A stretch of DNA of 56,651 nt. Source: Verrucomicrobiota bacterium (lineage in GTDB: Bacteria; Verrucomicrobiota; Verrucomicrobiia; Opitutales; Opitutaceae). Positions 26,369 to 34,750 of this stretch are shown here, piece by piece. Position 1 is the stretch's first letter; the number at the start of each line of letters is the position of its first letter. Under the pieces are notes generated by a model. It had not been told where the DNA came from and searched no databases. It saw only the letters and a program-made list of their open reading frames with translations. The DNA is taken from assembly GCA_026398135.1 (NCBI GenBank), contig JAPLTN010000096.1, forward strand, positions 1-56,651. The letters are read 5' to 3'. A program made the position numbers and the translations under genes.

Positions 26369-26815
26369 ATGAAAATACCCGTCCAGTCCAACAATCCCGA
26401 TGTCGGTTTCCAGATTGCTCCGATGATCGACGTGGTATTCGTCATCCTCGTTTTCTTCATGTCGTTGGCGGCTCAGATTCGCATTGAGCAGATATTACAA
26501 ACCAAGCTTCCAGGCGTTTCGGTCGCTGGTACCGCGACCGAGTTTGTTGACGAGCAGATAGTACAAATCGGCCAAGACGGCGAAGTAACCCTGAACGAGG
26601 AGATTTATGATTCGCCGACCAGTCGTGATATGCCCCAGCTCACGACCACTTTGGGCCAACTTAAAGCATCCAGCGACGCCGCCAAAAACAAACTCGTGGT
26701 TACCGTGATCAGCCACCCCGATTCACCTTATTACCGCACGATTGATGTGCTCAACTCTCTCGCCGTTGCCGGGGTGACCAATGTCACTTTCACGGCTGAA
26801 GGCGACGAGTCCTGA
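26369..26815 (+). CDS. exbD: ExbD/TolR-family protein (second copy)
   Basis: 148 residues. Membrane helix with Asp21 in IAPMIDVVFVILVFFM, and a periplasmic domain with PYYRTIDVLNSLAVAGVTNV. It differs clearly from the first ExbD in the periplasmic part (TKLPGVSVAGTATEFVD), which suggests distinct surfaces in a hetero-oligomer rather than a recent duplication. Thirteen bases separate its stop from the vWA gene start. Confidence 0.93.
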   Translation: MKIPVQSNNPDVGFQIAPMIDVVFVILVFFMSLAAQIRIEQILQTKLPGVSVAGTATEFVDEQIVQIGQDGEVTLNEEIYDSPTSRDMPQLTTTLGQLKASSDAAKNKLVVTVISHPDSPYYRTIDVLNSLAVAGVTNVTFTAEGDES

Positions 26816-26828
26816 ACGTTCCCGCCCC

Positions 26829-28403
26829 ATGTCTGAACTAAATCCCGAAACTCCCGAGTCCGAAGTCGAGGCGGTGGCTTCCGCTCCCGCAGTGGCTGCT
26901 CCGCGAAAAAAGAATTTTTATCAGCGGCTGACCGCGAGTATGCCGTTGCTTATCACTATCATCGTGCACGTTGTGCTGATTGGTGGAGCTGCGGCTATCG
27001 TGGTGCAGCAGAATGTTATTGGTAAAAAGAAAACCTTTGAGGCGGCCAACCAAAACGAGTCGGTGGCGGAAAAGCAGGTCGAGCATCGGCTTCAAGTCGC
27101 CCGTCGTGGAGGAGCGTCCAGTAGCGCGGCCAATCCCGTTTCGGCCAATCGTATTTTTTCCACCGCTGAGAATGCCTTGCAGATGCCTGCCATGCCAGAC
27201 CTTCCCACCATGGGTTCGGGTGGGTTTGGTGGCTTCGGTTCGATGGGCTCGGGCGTGGGATTAGGCCAAGGAGCGGGCATGGCCACTTCGCTGGGTGGCG
27301 GCGGCGGTCTTGGTGGTCGCGGCTTTATGTCGATGAATTTTCTGGGGCTTACTTCACAAAACGTAAGCAAAGTGGTTTTTGTGGTCGATACCAGCACTGA
27401 GATTATGGATTTGCGTAAGGGCGGATTTAGGGCGTTTTCGATTATCCGCGAAGAGATTATGCGCTTAGTAGGCGGTCTTCCGCCCGGGGCCCAGTTCAAC
27501 GTGATTCTGTACCGCACTAGGGGGCTAGAGAACGGGGAAGGTGAGTTTAATATTTACAAACGTGAAATGTCCCCGGCGACGAGTGAAAACAAAAAAGACT
27601 TTTTTGAGTGGATGACGCCGGTGAACACTAAATTGGATAATTTCGGTCCCGCTTCAGCGACGCGTCGAACTGGCTGGAGGCGCAAGCCGCTCCCGCCTGA
27701 GTCGGGCGTCGACCCCTTGTTAAATCCACCGACTTGGGCGCGCGCCATGCACGCGGCCTTGGAGCAAGCTCCGGATACGGTTTTCGTAATTACTGCCGGG
27801 ACCGGAAGAGTCACTCGTGATATCAGCGAGCAAGAGCTCGCGAAACGACGGGCCAGCGTGGAGAAAGAACGGCAGGAATATGCCCGCGAAGCCAAAAAAG
27901 AGGGAACCACCTTGGAGGCGGTTCAGGCTGCCCGTCAAAACGCGATTCGCAAGGCTTCCAACGAATTTGCAGAGGCCAATAAAAAGCTTATAGCAGCAGG
28001 TAAAGATCCGATTGTAGCTAGCGAATGGCATGTTATTTTCCGGGCCGACGTACAAGCGGCGTTGAAGAAAAATGGAATTACTATTACCTTGGATGGAACG
28101 GGTTGGACCAAAAAGGATGGCACTCGGTTTGCTCAGCCGCCCGGACGGATTTATACTACAGAGGGTGCTACCTGGAATGACCTGACAACTCATATCGCCC
28201 GTTTGCAGCGCACTTTTTTACCGCAGCAGCGCGCTTCTATAAACTTGTACCTCTTTGTCGGTCCTGATGATAAGCCGGATCAAGCCGTGGCTATACTTTC
28301 CGACATCGCCAAGAAAAACGGTGGCAAGTTCCAGCTACTCACCACCAAGCGGCTCGAAGAAATTCGAGCCAAGGAACTCGAAGCCCAGAAAAAAGGCTCC
28401 TGA
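26829..28403 (+). CDS. Membrane-anchored vWA-like protein with TonB-type transmembrane helix
   Basis: 524 residues from ATG 26829. Cytoplasmic N-terminus, a single helix (~38-59, PLLITIIVHVVLIGGAAAIV), a Gly/Met-rich linker (~125-170), then a von Willebrand A-like domain from ~180 (KVVFVVDTSTEIMDLR). The metal site is degenerate: DTSTE instead of DxSxS. A charged helical insert lies around 330-400 and a second α/β part at the end (NLYLFVGPDDKPDQAVAIL). The helix contains T43-I-I-V-H47, comparable to the SxxxH of TonB/TolA helices that couples to ExbB-ExbD. Since no tonB is adjacent, I infer that this protein is the energised periplasmic arm of the complex. No published function known to me. 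Confidence 0.75.
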   Translation: MSELNPETPESEVEAVASAPAVAAPRKKNFYQRLTASMPLLITIIVHVVLIGGAAAIVVQQNVIGKKKTFEAANQNESVAEKQVEHRLQVARRGGASSSAANPVSANRIFSTAENALQMPAMPDLPTMGSGGFGGFGSMGSGVGLGQGAGMATSLGGGGGLGGRGFMSMNFLGLTSQNVSKVVFVVDTSTEIMDLRKGGFRAFSIIREEIMRLVGGLPPGAQFNVILYRTRGLENGEGEFNIYKREMSPATSENKKDFFEWMTPVNTKLDNFGPASATRRTGWRRKPLPPESGVDPLLNPPTWARAMHAALEQAPDTVFVITAGTGRVTRDISEQELAKRRASVEKERQEYAREAKKEGTTLEAVQAARQNAIRKASNEFAEANKKLIAAGKDPIVASEWHVIFRADVQAALKKNGITITLDGTGWTKKDGTRFAQPPGRIYTTEGATWNDLTTHIARLQRTFLPQQRASINLYLFVGPDDKPDQAVAILSDIAKKNGGKFQLLTTKRLEEIRAKELEAQKKGS

Positions 28404-28742
28404 GTTCATGGGCGAATCTTGATAGGCGCACTTCGAATCATACCGGACAAGCCGAGGACGGAAAAATTTCATATGTTCGCTTTATCAAAGCTCGGCTAAA
28501 GCCGGAACTCCAATTTAAGCTCTGATCGGGCTTTCTCCCGTTGGAGTTCCGCCCTTTAAGCGGTCCGGATTACACTCGGTAGGGCAACGCCTGATATCGG
28601 GTGGTTTTTACAGGTGTTCGTGAAAACCACGGCTGCAAAAGTGCGGTAAAGAATTATCGAGTGACTGCGCGTTCCTGCTTTTTTTATCGGTAAAACGGTC
28701 TCGGACGTTGCACCGAAGCCTTCGCAAGTCTTGCTGCTCGAT
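28404..28742. other. 339-base intergenic region with nested inverted repeats
   Basis: No gene seen. It holds the 28503-28551 inverted repeat listed separately and a second hairpin with 8-bp arms GTGGTTTT (28601-28608) and AAAACCAC (28623-28630). Neither is followed by a T run. A promoter for the HtrA gene must lie near the right end, but I see no convincing one. Confidence 0.5.
28503..28551. repeat. Inverted repeat, REP-like
   Basis: Perfect 11-bp arms CGGAACTCCAA (28503-28513) and TTGGAGTTCCG (28541-28551). A small inner hairpin CGGG/CCCG (28527-28540) sits beside the right arm. No T run, so a dispersed intergenic palindrome or an mRNA 3' stabiliser is more likely than a terminator. Confidence 0.6.
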
Positions 28743-30257
28743 ATGCGAATTCCCAGGATTGCGAGCATCGTCCCTATCGGGTTTAACCCACGGGCCTTCA
28801 CGTTTTTACTTTTATCAGCGCTTTGCGTCCGTGCCCAGCTTTTGCCGGCCAGTTCACCGGAGCAGGCGGTGGTGCAGATTCTCACCGCCAGCCAAACTCC
28901 CGATTTTGATGCCCCGTGGCGTTTCGATTCGGTGCGGCGCTCCACTGGCACCGGGTTCGTGATCGAGGGCGGGCGCATCCTGACCAACGCCCACGTAATC
29001 GCGTGGGCCAAACAGATTTTGGTGCGTCGTTATCAGGATCCCCGTTTGCTGCCCGCCCGGGTGGTTTATGCCGGGCATGATTGTGATCTGGCCATCGTTG
29101 AATTACTCGACCCCAAGGGGCTTGAGGGGGTGAGTCCGCTCACCTTGGGCGAATTGCCGGCGGTGCAATCCACGGTTGTGACCATCGGTTACCCGGCTGG
29201 CGGTGAGCAAATCTCGTTCACCCGCGGCGTAGTATCCCGCATCGAGATGCAGGCCTACGCGCATCCGGGTAATCGGTCCTTATTGGCGGTGCAGACCGAT
29301 GCCGCGATCAACCCGGGCAACAGCGGCGGCCCCGTGCTGCAAGAGGGCAAGGTGGCGGGGGTGGCGTTTCAAGGTATCCCCGGCCTGCAAAACGCCGGTT
29401 TTTTCATTCCGCCCGAGGTAGTGAGGCATTTTCTCAAGGACGTCGCCGACGGTCGTTACGATGGCGTGCCCTTGGCGGGTGTTACTCTGGAGCCGCTGCA
29501 AAATCCCGCCTACCGCCGCCAGCTGGGCTTGGCCGACGATGGCCGGGGGGCGCGGGTGGACGCGCTTCGTCCTGATGGTGCCGCTATGCGCGTGCTTCGT
29601 CGCGACGATGTCGTGCTCGAAGTTGGCGGGCTCGCGGTCGGCAGCGACGGCATGGTGCTGTATCGAGGGAACCGGGTTTCGGCCTCGGTGGCGTTTCAGC
29701 AGCCGCAATCCGGCGAACCCGTGCGCTTGAAAATCTGGCGGGATCGCGCCGAGTTGACGCTCGATTTGCCCATGGAGGCCTATCGCGGGGACCGCCTGGC
29801 CGGCCGCAGCTACGACACGTTGCCCCGTTACTTCGTGCACGCCGGCTTGGTCTTCACCCCGCTTTCGGCGGATTACCTGGAAACGGTTGGCCGTCCTGGC
29901 CGTGACAATCTATGGGCTGGTTTAGCCAAGCTGATCTACGAATTACGCGGGCGTCCGCTGGAAGAGCCCGCCACCGTGCGCGCCGAACCTATCGTGCTGG
30001 CCACGATACTCCCTCATCCGGTGAATGCCGATTTTAGCATGCGCGGAGGTGCATTGGTTAATCGCATCAACGGTGTGCGTATCGAGCGGCTGGAGGACGT
30101 GATCCGCGCCCTCTCTGAAAATCAAGGAGAGCGTCATGTGCTGGAATTCGATGGCCCCGACCAAGGTCCCCTGGAGGCAATCAACCGCGCCGCCGCCGCC
30201 GCCGCGCACACCGAAATCCTTCGCACTTACGCAATCCCCTCCGATCAACGCCTATGA
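28743..30257 (+). CDS. HtrA/DegP-type serine protease with PDZ-like domains
   Basis: 504 residues from ATG 28743 (an upstream TTG at 28731 is possible). Signal peptide (FTFLLLSALCVRAQ), trypsin-like domain with His84 (ILTNAHVI), Asp115 (HDCDLAIVEL) and Ser194 (NPGNSGGPV), then two PDZ-like parts (~225-320 and the C-terminal ~110 residues, VNRINGVRIERLEDVIRAL). Likely a periplasmic protease or chaperone. It overlaps by four bases (ATGA) with a paralogue that has lost the catalytic residues, so the two are probably made in fixed ratio and may form a hetero-oligomer. Confidence 0.9.
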   Translation: MRIPRIASIVPIGFNPRAFTFLLLSALCVRAQLLPASSPEQAVVQILTASQTPDFDAPWRFDSVRRSTGTGFVIEGGRILTNAHVIAWAKQILVRRYQDPRLLPARVVYAGHDCDLAIVELLDPKGLEGVSPLTLGELPAVQSTVVTIGYPAGGEQISFTRGVVSRIEMQAYAHPGNRSLLAVQTDAAINPGNSGGPVLQEGKVAGVAFQGIPGLQNAGFFIPPEVVRHFLKDVADGRYDGVPLAGVTLEPLQNPAYRRQLGLADDGRGARVDALRPDGAAMRVLRRDDVVLEVGGLAVGSDGMVLYRGNRVSASVAFQQPQSGEPVRLKIWRDRAELTLDLPMEAYRGDRLAGRSYDTLPRYFVHAGLVFTPLSADYLETVGRPGRDNLWAGLAKLIYELRGRPLEEPATVRAEPIVLATILPHPVNADFSMRGGALVNRINGVRIERLEDVIRALSENQGERHVLEFDGPDQGPLEAINRAAAAAAHTEILRTYAIPSDQRL

Positions 30258-31771
30258 ATGCGCCCCGGAACCTTCGTTTTTACCTGATCGCCTCGTGCCT
30301 CGCGCTGGCCGCATCACTCACGCTGGCGGTGGGTGTGCATGCGCAAGCTCCCGCAACCGCTTTAAGCGTGCTGCCCGACACCGAGGCGACGGATTGGACG
30401 CGCTCGCTGGTCAGTATCGAGGTGACTTACAAGGCGCTCGACGCTTTTCAGCCCTGGAACACGCCTACGCGGGCCATTCGCAAGCAGGGTGTGGTCGTCG
30501 CGCCCGGGGAAGTGCTCACCACCGCGCAATACCTGCCCACCCACACGCTGGTGCGGGTCCAAAAAGGCGGTCGCGGCCGCTGGTTCGACGCCCGCGTGAA
30601 ATGGTGGGACGCGCAGTCCAATCTCGCCTTGCTCACTTCGGAGGCTCCGGACTTTTGGAAAGGTTTACAGCCGGTCGAGCTTTCCTCCGAGGCTTCGCGA
30701 GGACCGGATTTCGATCTCGTGCGCTGGCGCGACGGCAATCTTGAGAACCGGCGGGTTGAATTTGGCCAGTTTACGGTGCGCGAAGGCGTGCTCGGTTTTG
30801 CCCCGCACGTGATGTTGGAGATTAGCACGGATCTCACCGGACTGGGCTGGTCCGAGGTGGTGGCGCATCGCGGCCGTGTGCTTGGCCTCACCACGTACTC
30901 CACCGGACGGACCTGTGGCGTGGTGCCTGCGGCTTTCATTCAACGCGTGCTCGATGCCCAGCGCCTGGGGAAGTTTACCGGGCTGGGTTATCTCGATTTT
31001 ACGTGGCAGCCGGGCAGCAATCCCGAGTTGCTCACCGAACTAGGCCTTGCGGGTTCGCCCAGGGGCGCGGTGGTGCACCAAGCTGGACGCGTGAAGGATC
31101 CGGCTTTCGCTCCACAGCCGCGCGATATTCTTTTGGAAATCGATGGATCCCCGATCGACATCGAGGGCGATTACCTCGATCCGGACTTTGGCCATCTCAT
31201 GCTGGAAAACCTGGCCAACCGGACCCACTTCGCCGGGGACGTGTTGCCCATAAAGCTCCTGCGCGGCGGAAAGGAAATGACGGTGAATTATCGCATACCG
31301 CGCGCGAGTTTCGCCGAGGAACTGGTGCCTCGTGAAACTTTTGACCGCCCCCCGGCCTACGTCGTGACCGGCGGTCTGGTCTTTCAGTCGCTCTCCCAAC
31401 CCTTCCTCCGGGGCTGGGGTGACGATTGGCGCAAGTATGCGCCGCTGAGGCTTCAATATTACCAGTATTCGGACACAGCGGATGGACGTAAATCGCTCGT
31501 GGTGCTCACCGGAGTACTGCCCGATGTATTCAATCTCGGTTACCAAGACGAGCGCTTCATCGTGCTCGACAAGGTAAACGGACGCACCATTGCCACCCTC
31601 GCCGACCTGGTCGAGGCGCTGGGCGCGCCCGAGCCCGGGGCTGATGTGCATCGTTTCGAGTTTATGCGCGGTCAGGGATTGGAACGTATACTCCTCGACG
31701 CCCCCGGACTGGACGCGGCCACGGCAAGGGTGATTCAGTTCTACGGCATCCCGGCCGCCACACGGTTGTAA
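30254..31771 (+). CDS. HtrA-like pseudoprotease with PDZ-like domains
   Basis: 505 residues with a signal peptide (YLIASCLALAASLTLAVGVHA) and the same layout as its upstream neighbour. Aligned by eye, the catalytic positions are replaced: VLTTAQYL for ILTNAHVI (His to Gln92), DAQSNLALL for HDCDLAIVE (Asp to Asn123), and the GNSGG loop is replaced by GLGWSEV. The PDZ-like regions remain (PRDILLEIDGSPIDIEGDY; ERFIVLDKVNGRTIATLADL). It is an intact gene, so selection appears to keep a non-catalytic function such as substrate capture or regulation of the active partner. Confidence 0.8.
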   Translation: MNAPRNLRFYLIASCLALAASLTLAVGVHAQAPATALSVLPDTEATDWTRSLVSIEVTYKALDAFQPWNTPTRAIRKQGVVVAPGEVLTTAQYLPTHTLVRVQKGGRGRWFDARVKWWDAQSNLALLTSEAPDFWKGLQPVELSSEASRGPDFDLVRWRDGNLENRRVEFGQFTVREGVLGFAPHVMLEISTDLTGLGWSEVVAHRGRVLGLTTYSTGRTCGVVPAAFIQRVLDAQRLGKFTGLGYLDFTWQPGSNPELLTELGLAGSPRGAVVHQAGRVKDPAFAPQPRDILLEIDGSPIDIEGDYLDPDFGHLMLENLANRTHFAGDVLPIKLLRGGKEMTVNYRIPRASFAEELVPRETFDRPPAYVVTGGLVFQSLSQPFLRGWGDDWRKYAPLRLQYYQYSDTADGRKSLVVLTGVLPDVFNLGYQDERFIVLDKVNGRTIATLADLVEALGAPEPGADVHRFEFMRGQGLERILLDAPGLDAATARVIQFYGIPAATRL

Positions 31772-31822
31772 CGCGAAGGTTTAGAGCAGTTTAATTAAAT
31801 ATTTAGCCCATGCGTTTTAGCA

Positions 31823-31854
31823 TGTAGGGCGGGGTCGCCGCACCCCGCCCTACA
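31823..31854 (+). terminator. Terminator-like perfect hairpin, possibly also a dispersed repeat
   Basis: Perfect 12-bp arms TGTAGGGCGGGG (31823-31834) and CCCCGCCCTACA (31843-31854) with an 8-base loop, followed by TTTTAA. It lies between the convergent pseudoprotease and U32 genes, 52 and 30 bases from their stops. The sequence has the look of a REP-type palindrome found many times per genome, which only a genome search could prove. Confidence 0.65.
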
Positions 31855-31883
31855 TTTTAAGGCTAGAGTTTTATTTTAAATGC

Positions 31884-34574
31884 TCAGCGTTTTTTGAAGA
31901 TAACCTGCGGCGTGGTTTCGAGCTGACCGCGAGTGACCCCGATCTGATTGAGCAATTTCAATTCGCGCCAGAGCTCCGCGCCCGAGATTTCGCCGCGCAG
32001 GAGTTTTTCGTAGGCGCGCACGGTACGCAGGACTTCGGCGGGCGACTCATCGACAAACTCGACCCGGAACTCGCGCGCTCCAAGGGCGAGCAGGCGATCG
32101 GCAAACTCGGCACCGGTCTGGGCGCGAGGGTTAAAAACGGTGTTGCGGCAGCCGGCGTCGGCCTTGAGCGGGAGCAGCGCGCCGACGCGGTCGCGCAGGG
32201 CGACTTTGTGTTTTTCGCAAGGACGTCCGCAGTCGTGGTAGTCTTTCCCTTTCGAGAGGAAGGCGCAGAAGACACAGTGCTCCATGTGAAACATCGGCAT
32301 GTGCTGATGGAGCGTGAGGTCGAACCAGGCGGCGGGCGCGGCCTGCAAGAGCGATTCGAGCTGGGCGAGGTTGAGGTCGTAGCTGGCGGTGATGCGTTCG
32401 AGTTTGTAGCGCGTCAGGTAGTATTCGGCGGTGAGCGGGTTGGCGACGTTGAGCGAGAAATCGCCGCGCAGGCGCAGGTGGGGCGCGGCGGCAGGGAAAA
32501 AGCGCAGGTGCTCGTGGTTGCGCGCGAGGATGCCGTCGGGCTCGGCGGCGAGGACCTGTTTGAGGATCCATTCCTCGGTGGGTTTGTAGATGCGTGGCGG
32601 GGCCAGCCAGATGGCCGGGGCCGTGGGCGAAGCCCCCGGAATGACCAATGACCAATGACCAATGTCCAAGGCAGCGGAAGCCTGCCAGGTGCGGAAGCGC
32701 TGCACGGCTTCGCGGTAGTGTTTGGGGTTTTCCAGCTCGCAGTAGATGTCGGCGAAGCGCACGTCGCCAGCGAGCACGGCGTCGAGCTGGGCAAAGTCGC
32801 GAACGTAAATGATGAGCCGGGGTTCAGCTGATGGTGAGCCTGCCGTATCCGTGCCCTTGGGCATTGGACAGTGGGCATGGGTCATTCCCGCGTCCGCGGT
32901 GAGCGTCCATTTGCGGGGGGCGGCGCGAAGTTGTTCCAAGCGGGCGGCGGCGTCGCGGCGCAGGCGGTTGAGCTCGCTGGTCGGGAGCATGACCGCGCCT
33001 TCGAGGTGGTTGGCCAGTTGGCCGAGGTGGAAGGGTGTGCCGCCGAGCCGGCCGAGTTGGTCGCGCAGACGCTCGGTGGTGAGCGGGCGTTGATCGGCGG
33101 GGGCGGTTTCAAGCGGAAGGATTGAGGCTTCGCGCACGACGTGCCCTTCGCCGTCGTCGAGAATCAGGGTGAGCGGTGCGCCGGCGTGGCCGTGTACTTC
33201 GGTGTGAATGGGGCGGGTGTGGCGGATCTTGTCGCCGGCGAAAGTGGCGCGCAGCTCGCGGTCGAGCGCGGGGTCGTTGGTTTTCCAGACGCGATGTCCG
33301 GGGCGGATTTTTTTGAAATCGAGGTCGCCGTGCCCGAAGCGCAGGGAAACTTCGCCGGTGCGCGGGTCGGGCGCGGAGATTTGATAAATGCGTCCGCCCT
33401 CTTCGCGGTTGGCGGGATTTCCGGCGTCGAAGACGATTCCGTCGCCGGGCTTGGCGGGCGCAGTGAGTTTGATGGTCACGTGGTCGGAACCGACGCGGGC
33501 GACTTGGCCGAGTAACACGCCGCGTTTGGTGCCGAAGCGACCGTGGGCGAGTTCCTGGTTTTGCACGCCGTTGAACCAGCCCGGGTAAAGCCCGCGCGAA
33601 AAGGCCATGTTGAGTTCGTATTTGGCCGTGCCGGGATCGAAGGGCGGTGGGGCGTCGGCACCGCATAGTTCGGCCATCACGCGGTCCAGTGCCTGACGGT
33701 AGGTACGAGTTATGCTGGCGACGTATTCGGCGGATTTGAGGCGGCCTTCGATTTTGAGCGAGGCCACTCCGGCGCGAACGAGCTGCGGCAGCACGTCCAG
33801 GCCGGACAAATCCTGCGGGCTGAGCAGGTATTTGCGGTCGCCGAGATCGACCGTCGCGCCGTCGGATACGAGTTCATAGGGCAGGCGGCAGGCTTGGGCG
33901 CATTCACCGCGATTGGCTGAGCGCCCGCCGAGCGATTCACTGGTGAGACATTGACCGGAGTAAGCCACGCAGAGCGCGCCATGGACAAAGACCTCCAGCG
34001 GAAGCGGAGATTGACCGGGGGTGAGTGAGGCGCGCTGGGCTTCCTGGATGTGGGCGATTTCCTTGAGCGAGTTTTCCCGCGCAAGCACGACGAGTTCGGC
34101 CCCGAGATCGCGCGCAAAGGCCACGCCCGCGTCGTTGGTCACGGTCATTTGGGTGGAGCCGTGTATGGGGAAATCGGGCGAAAGGCGTCGGATAAGGCGG
34201 CAGATGCCGACGTCCTGCACGATGGCGGCGTCCACCCCGGAGGCGATGATGCTGCGCAGGTATTCAGCGGCATCGGCCAGCTCGTCGGTGAAAACGAGGG
34301 TGTTGAAGGTGACGTAGCCGCGCACGCCTCGGCGGTGCAAAAAGGCCATGAGTTCGGGCAAGTCGGCCACGGTGAAGTTGTGGGCGCGCATGCGGGCGTT
34401 GAAGCGTTCGAGGCCGAAGAAGATGGCGTCGGCGCCGTTTTCCACCGCGGCGCGGGCGCATTCCCAGTCACCGGCGGGCGCGAGGAGTTCCGGGCGGGTG
34501 TAGCGAGCAGCCGAAGGATCGGACGCAGAAGCGGTGGCGTTGGCGGGTGCGGACTGGGATACGGCGGCAGACAT
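31884..34574 (-). CDS. U32-peptidase-family protein, RlhA-like (RNA hydroxylation)
   Basis: 896 residues from ATG 34574. The N-terminal half is the U32 TIM-barrel (RPELLAPAGDWECARAAVENG, GADAIFFGLERFNARM) with the Cys pattern of the iron-sulfur type (GALCVAYSGQCLTS ... NRGECAQACRLPYEL). A second domain and a collagenase-like C-terminal part with further cysteines (HCVFCAFLSKGKDYHDCGRPC) follow. In E. coli, RlhA hydroxylates C2501 of 23S rRNA and TrhP modifies tRNA; this long form most resembles RlhA. The name peptidase is historical. The substrate here is inferred. Confidence 0.85.
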   Translation of the reverse strand: MSAAVSQSAPANATASASDPSAARYTRPELLAPAGDWECARAAVENGADAIFFGLERFNARMRAHNFTVADLPELMAFLHRRGVRGYVTFNTLVFTDELADAAEYLRSIIASGVDAAIVQDVGICRLIRRLSPDFPIHGSTQMTVTNDAGVAFARDLGAELVVLARENSLKEIAHIQEAQRASLTPGQSPLPLEVFVHGALCVAYSGQCLTSESLGGRSANRGECAQACRLPYELVSDGATVDLGDRKYLLSPQDLSGLDVLPQLVRAGVASLKIEGRLKSAEYVASITRTYRQALDRVMAELCGADAPPPFDPGTAKYELNMAFSRGLYPGWFNGVQNQELAHGRFGTKRGVLLGQVARVGSDHVTIKLTAPAKPGDGIVFDAGNPANREEGGRIYQISAPDPRTGEVSLRFGHGDLDFKKIRPGHRVWKTNDPALDRELRATFAGDKIRHTRPIHTEVHGHAGAPLTLILDDGEGHVVREASILPLETAPADQRPLTTERLRDQLGRLGGTPFHLGQLANHLEGAVMLPTSELNRLRRDAAARLEQLRAAPRKWTLTADAGMTHAHCPMPKGTDTAGSPSAEPRLIIYVRDFAQLDAVLAGDVRFADIYCELENPKHYREAVQRFRTWQASAALDIGHWSLVIPGASPTAPAIWLAPPRIYKPTEEWILKQVLAAEPDGILARNHEHLRFFPAAAPHLRLRGDFSLNVANPLTAEYYLTRYKLERITASYDLNLAQLESLLQAAPAAWFDLTLHQHMPMFHMEHCVFCAFLSKGKDYHDCGRPCEKHKVALRDRVGALLPLKADAGCRNTVFNPRAQTGAEFADRLLALGAREFRVEFVDESPAEVLRTVRAYEKLLRGEISGAELWRELKLLNQIGVTRGQLETTPQVIFKKR

Positions 34575-34621
34575 GCGATGCCGCCGACCTTGGCCGTAGT
34601 AACCAGTGCATGTCGAGAATC

Positions 34622-34678
34622 GCCGGTGGGCCCGGAAAAGTGTAACCAATTTGGTTACACTTTTCCGGGCCCACCGGC
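34622..34678. repeat. 57-bp perfect palindrome
   Basis: Two exact 28-bp arms (34622-34649 and 34651-34678) around one T at 34650. The centre reads GTGTAACCAATTTGGTTACAC and its flanks contain CCGGAAAA/TTTTCCGG and GGGCCC. It lies between the ubiB-like gene's stop and the U32 gene's start, both on the minus strand. No T run on either side, so a plain terminator is unlikely. Confidence 0.95.
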
Positions 34679-34750
34679 AGTGTGGATAACTTAGGGGTTG
34701 GTGCCGCCGCGGAAAGCGCGGGGGAGCTTGGGCTGGGCCGGGAGCGGGGT

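Noticed and set aside
28556-29011. 151-codon minus-strand frame over the HtrA gene start
   Set aside because: Overlaps a well-supported signal peptide and protease domain; no motif of its own.
34681-34689. Single consensus DnaA box TGTGGATAA
   Set aside because: One 9-mer is expected by chance in a window this size; no cluster, dnaA or AT-rich unwinding element nearby.
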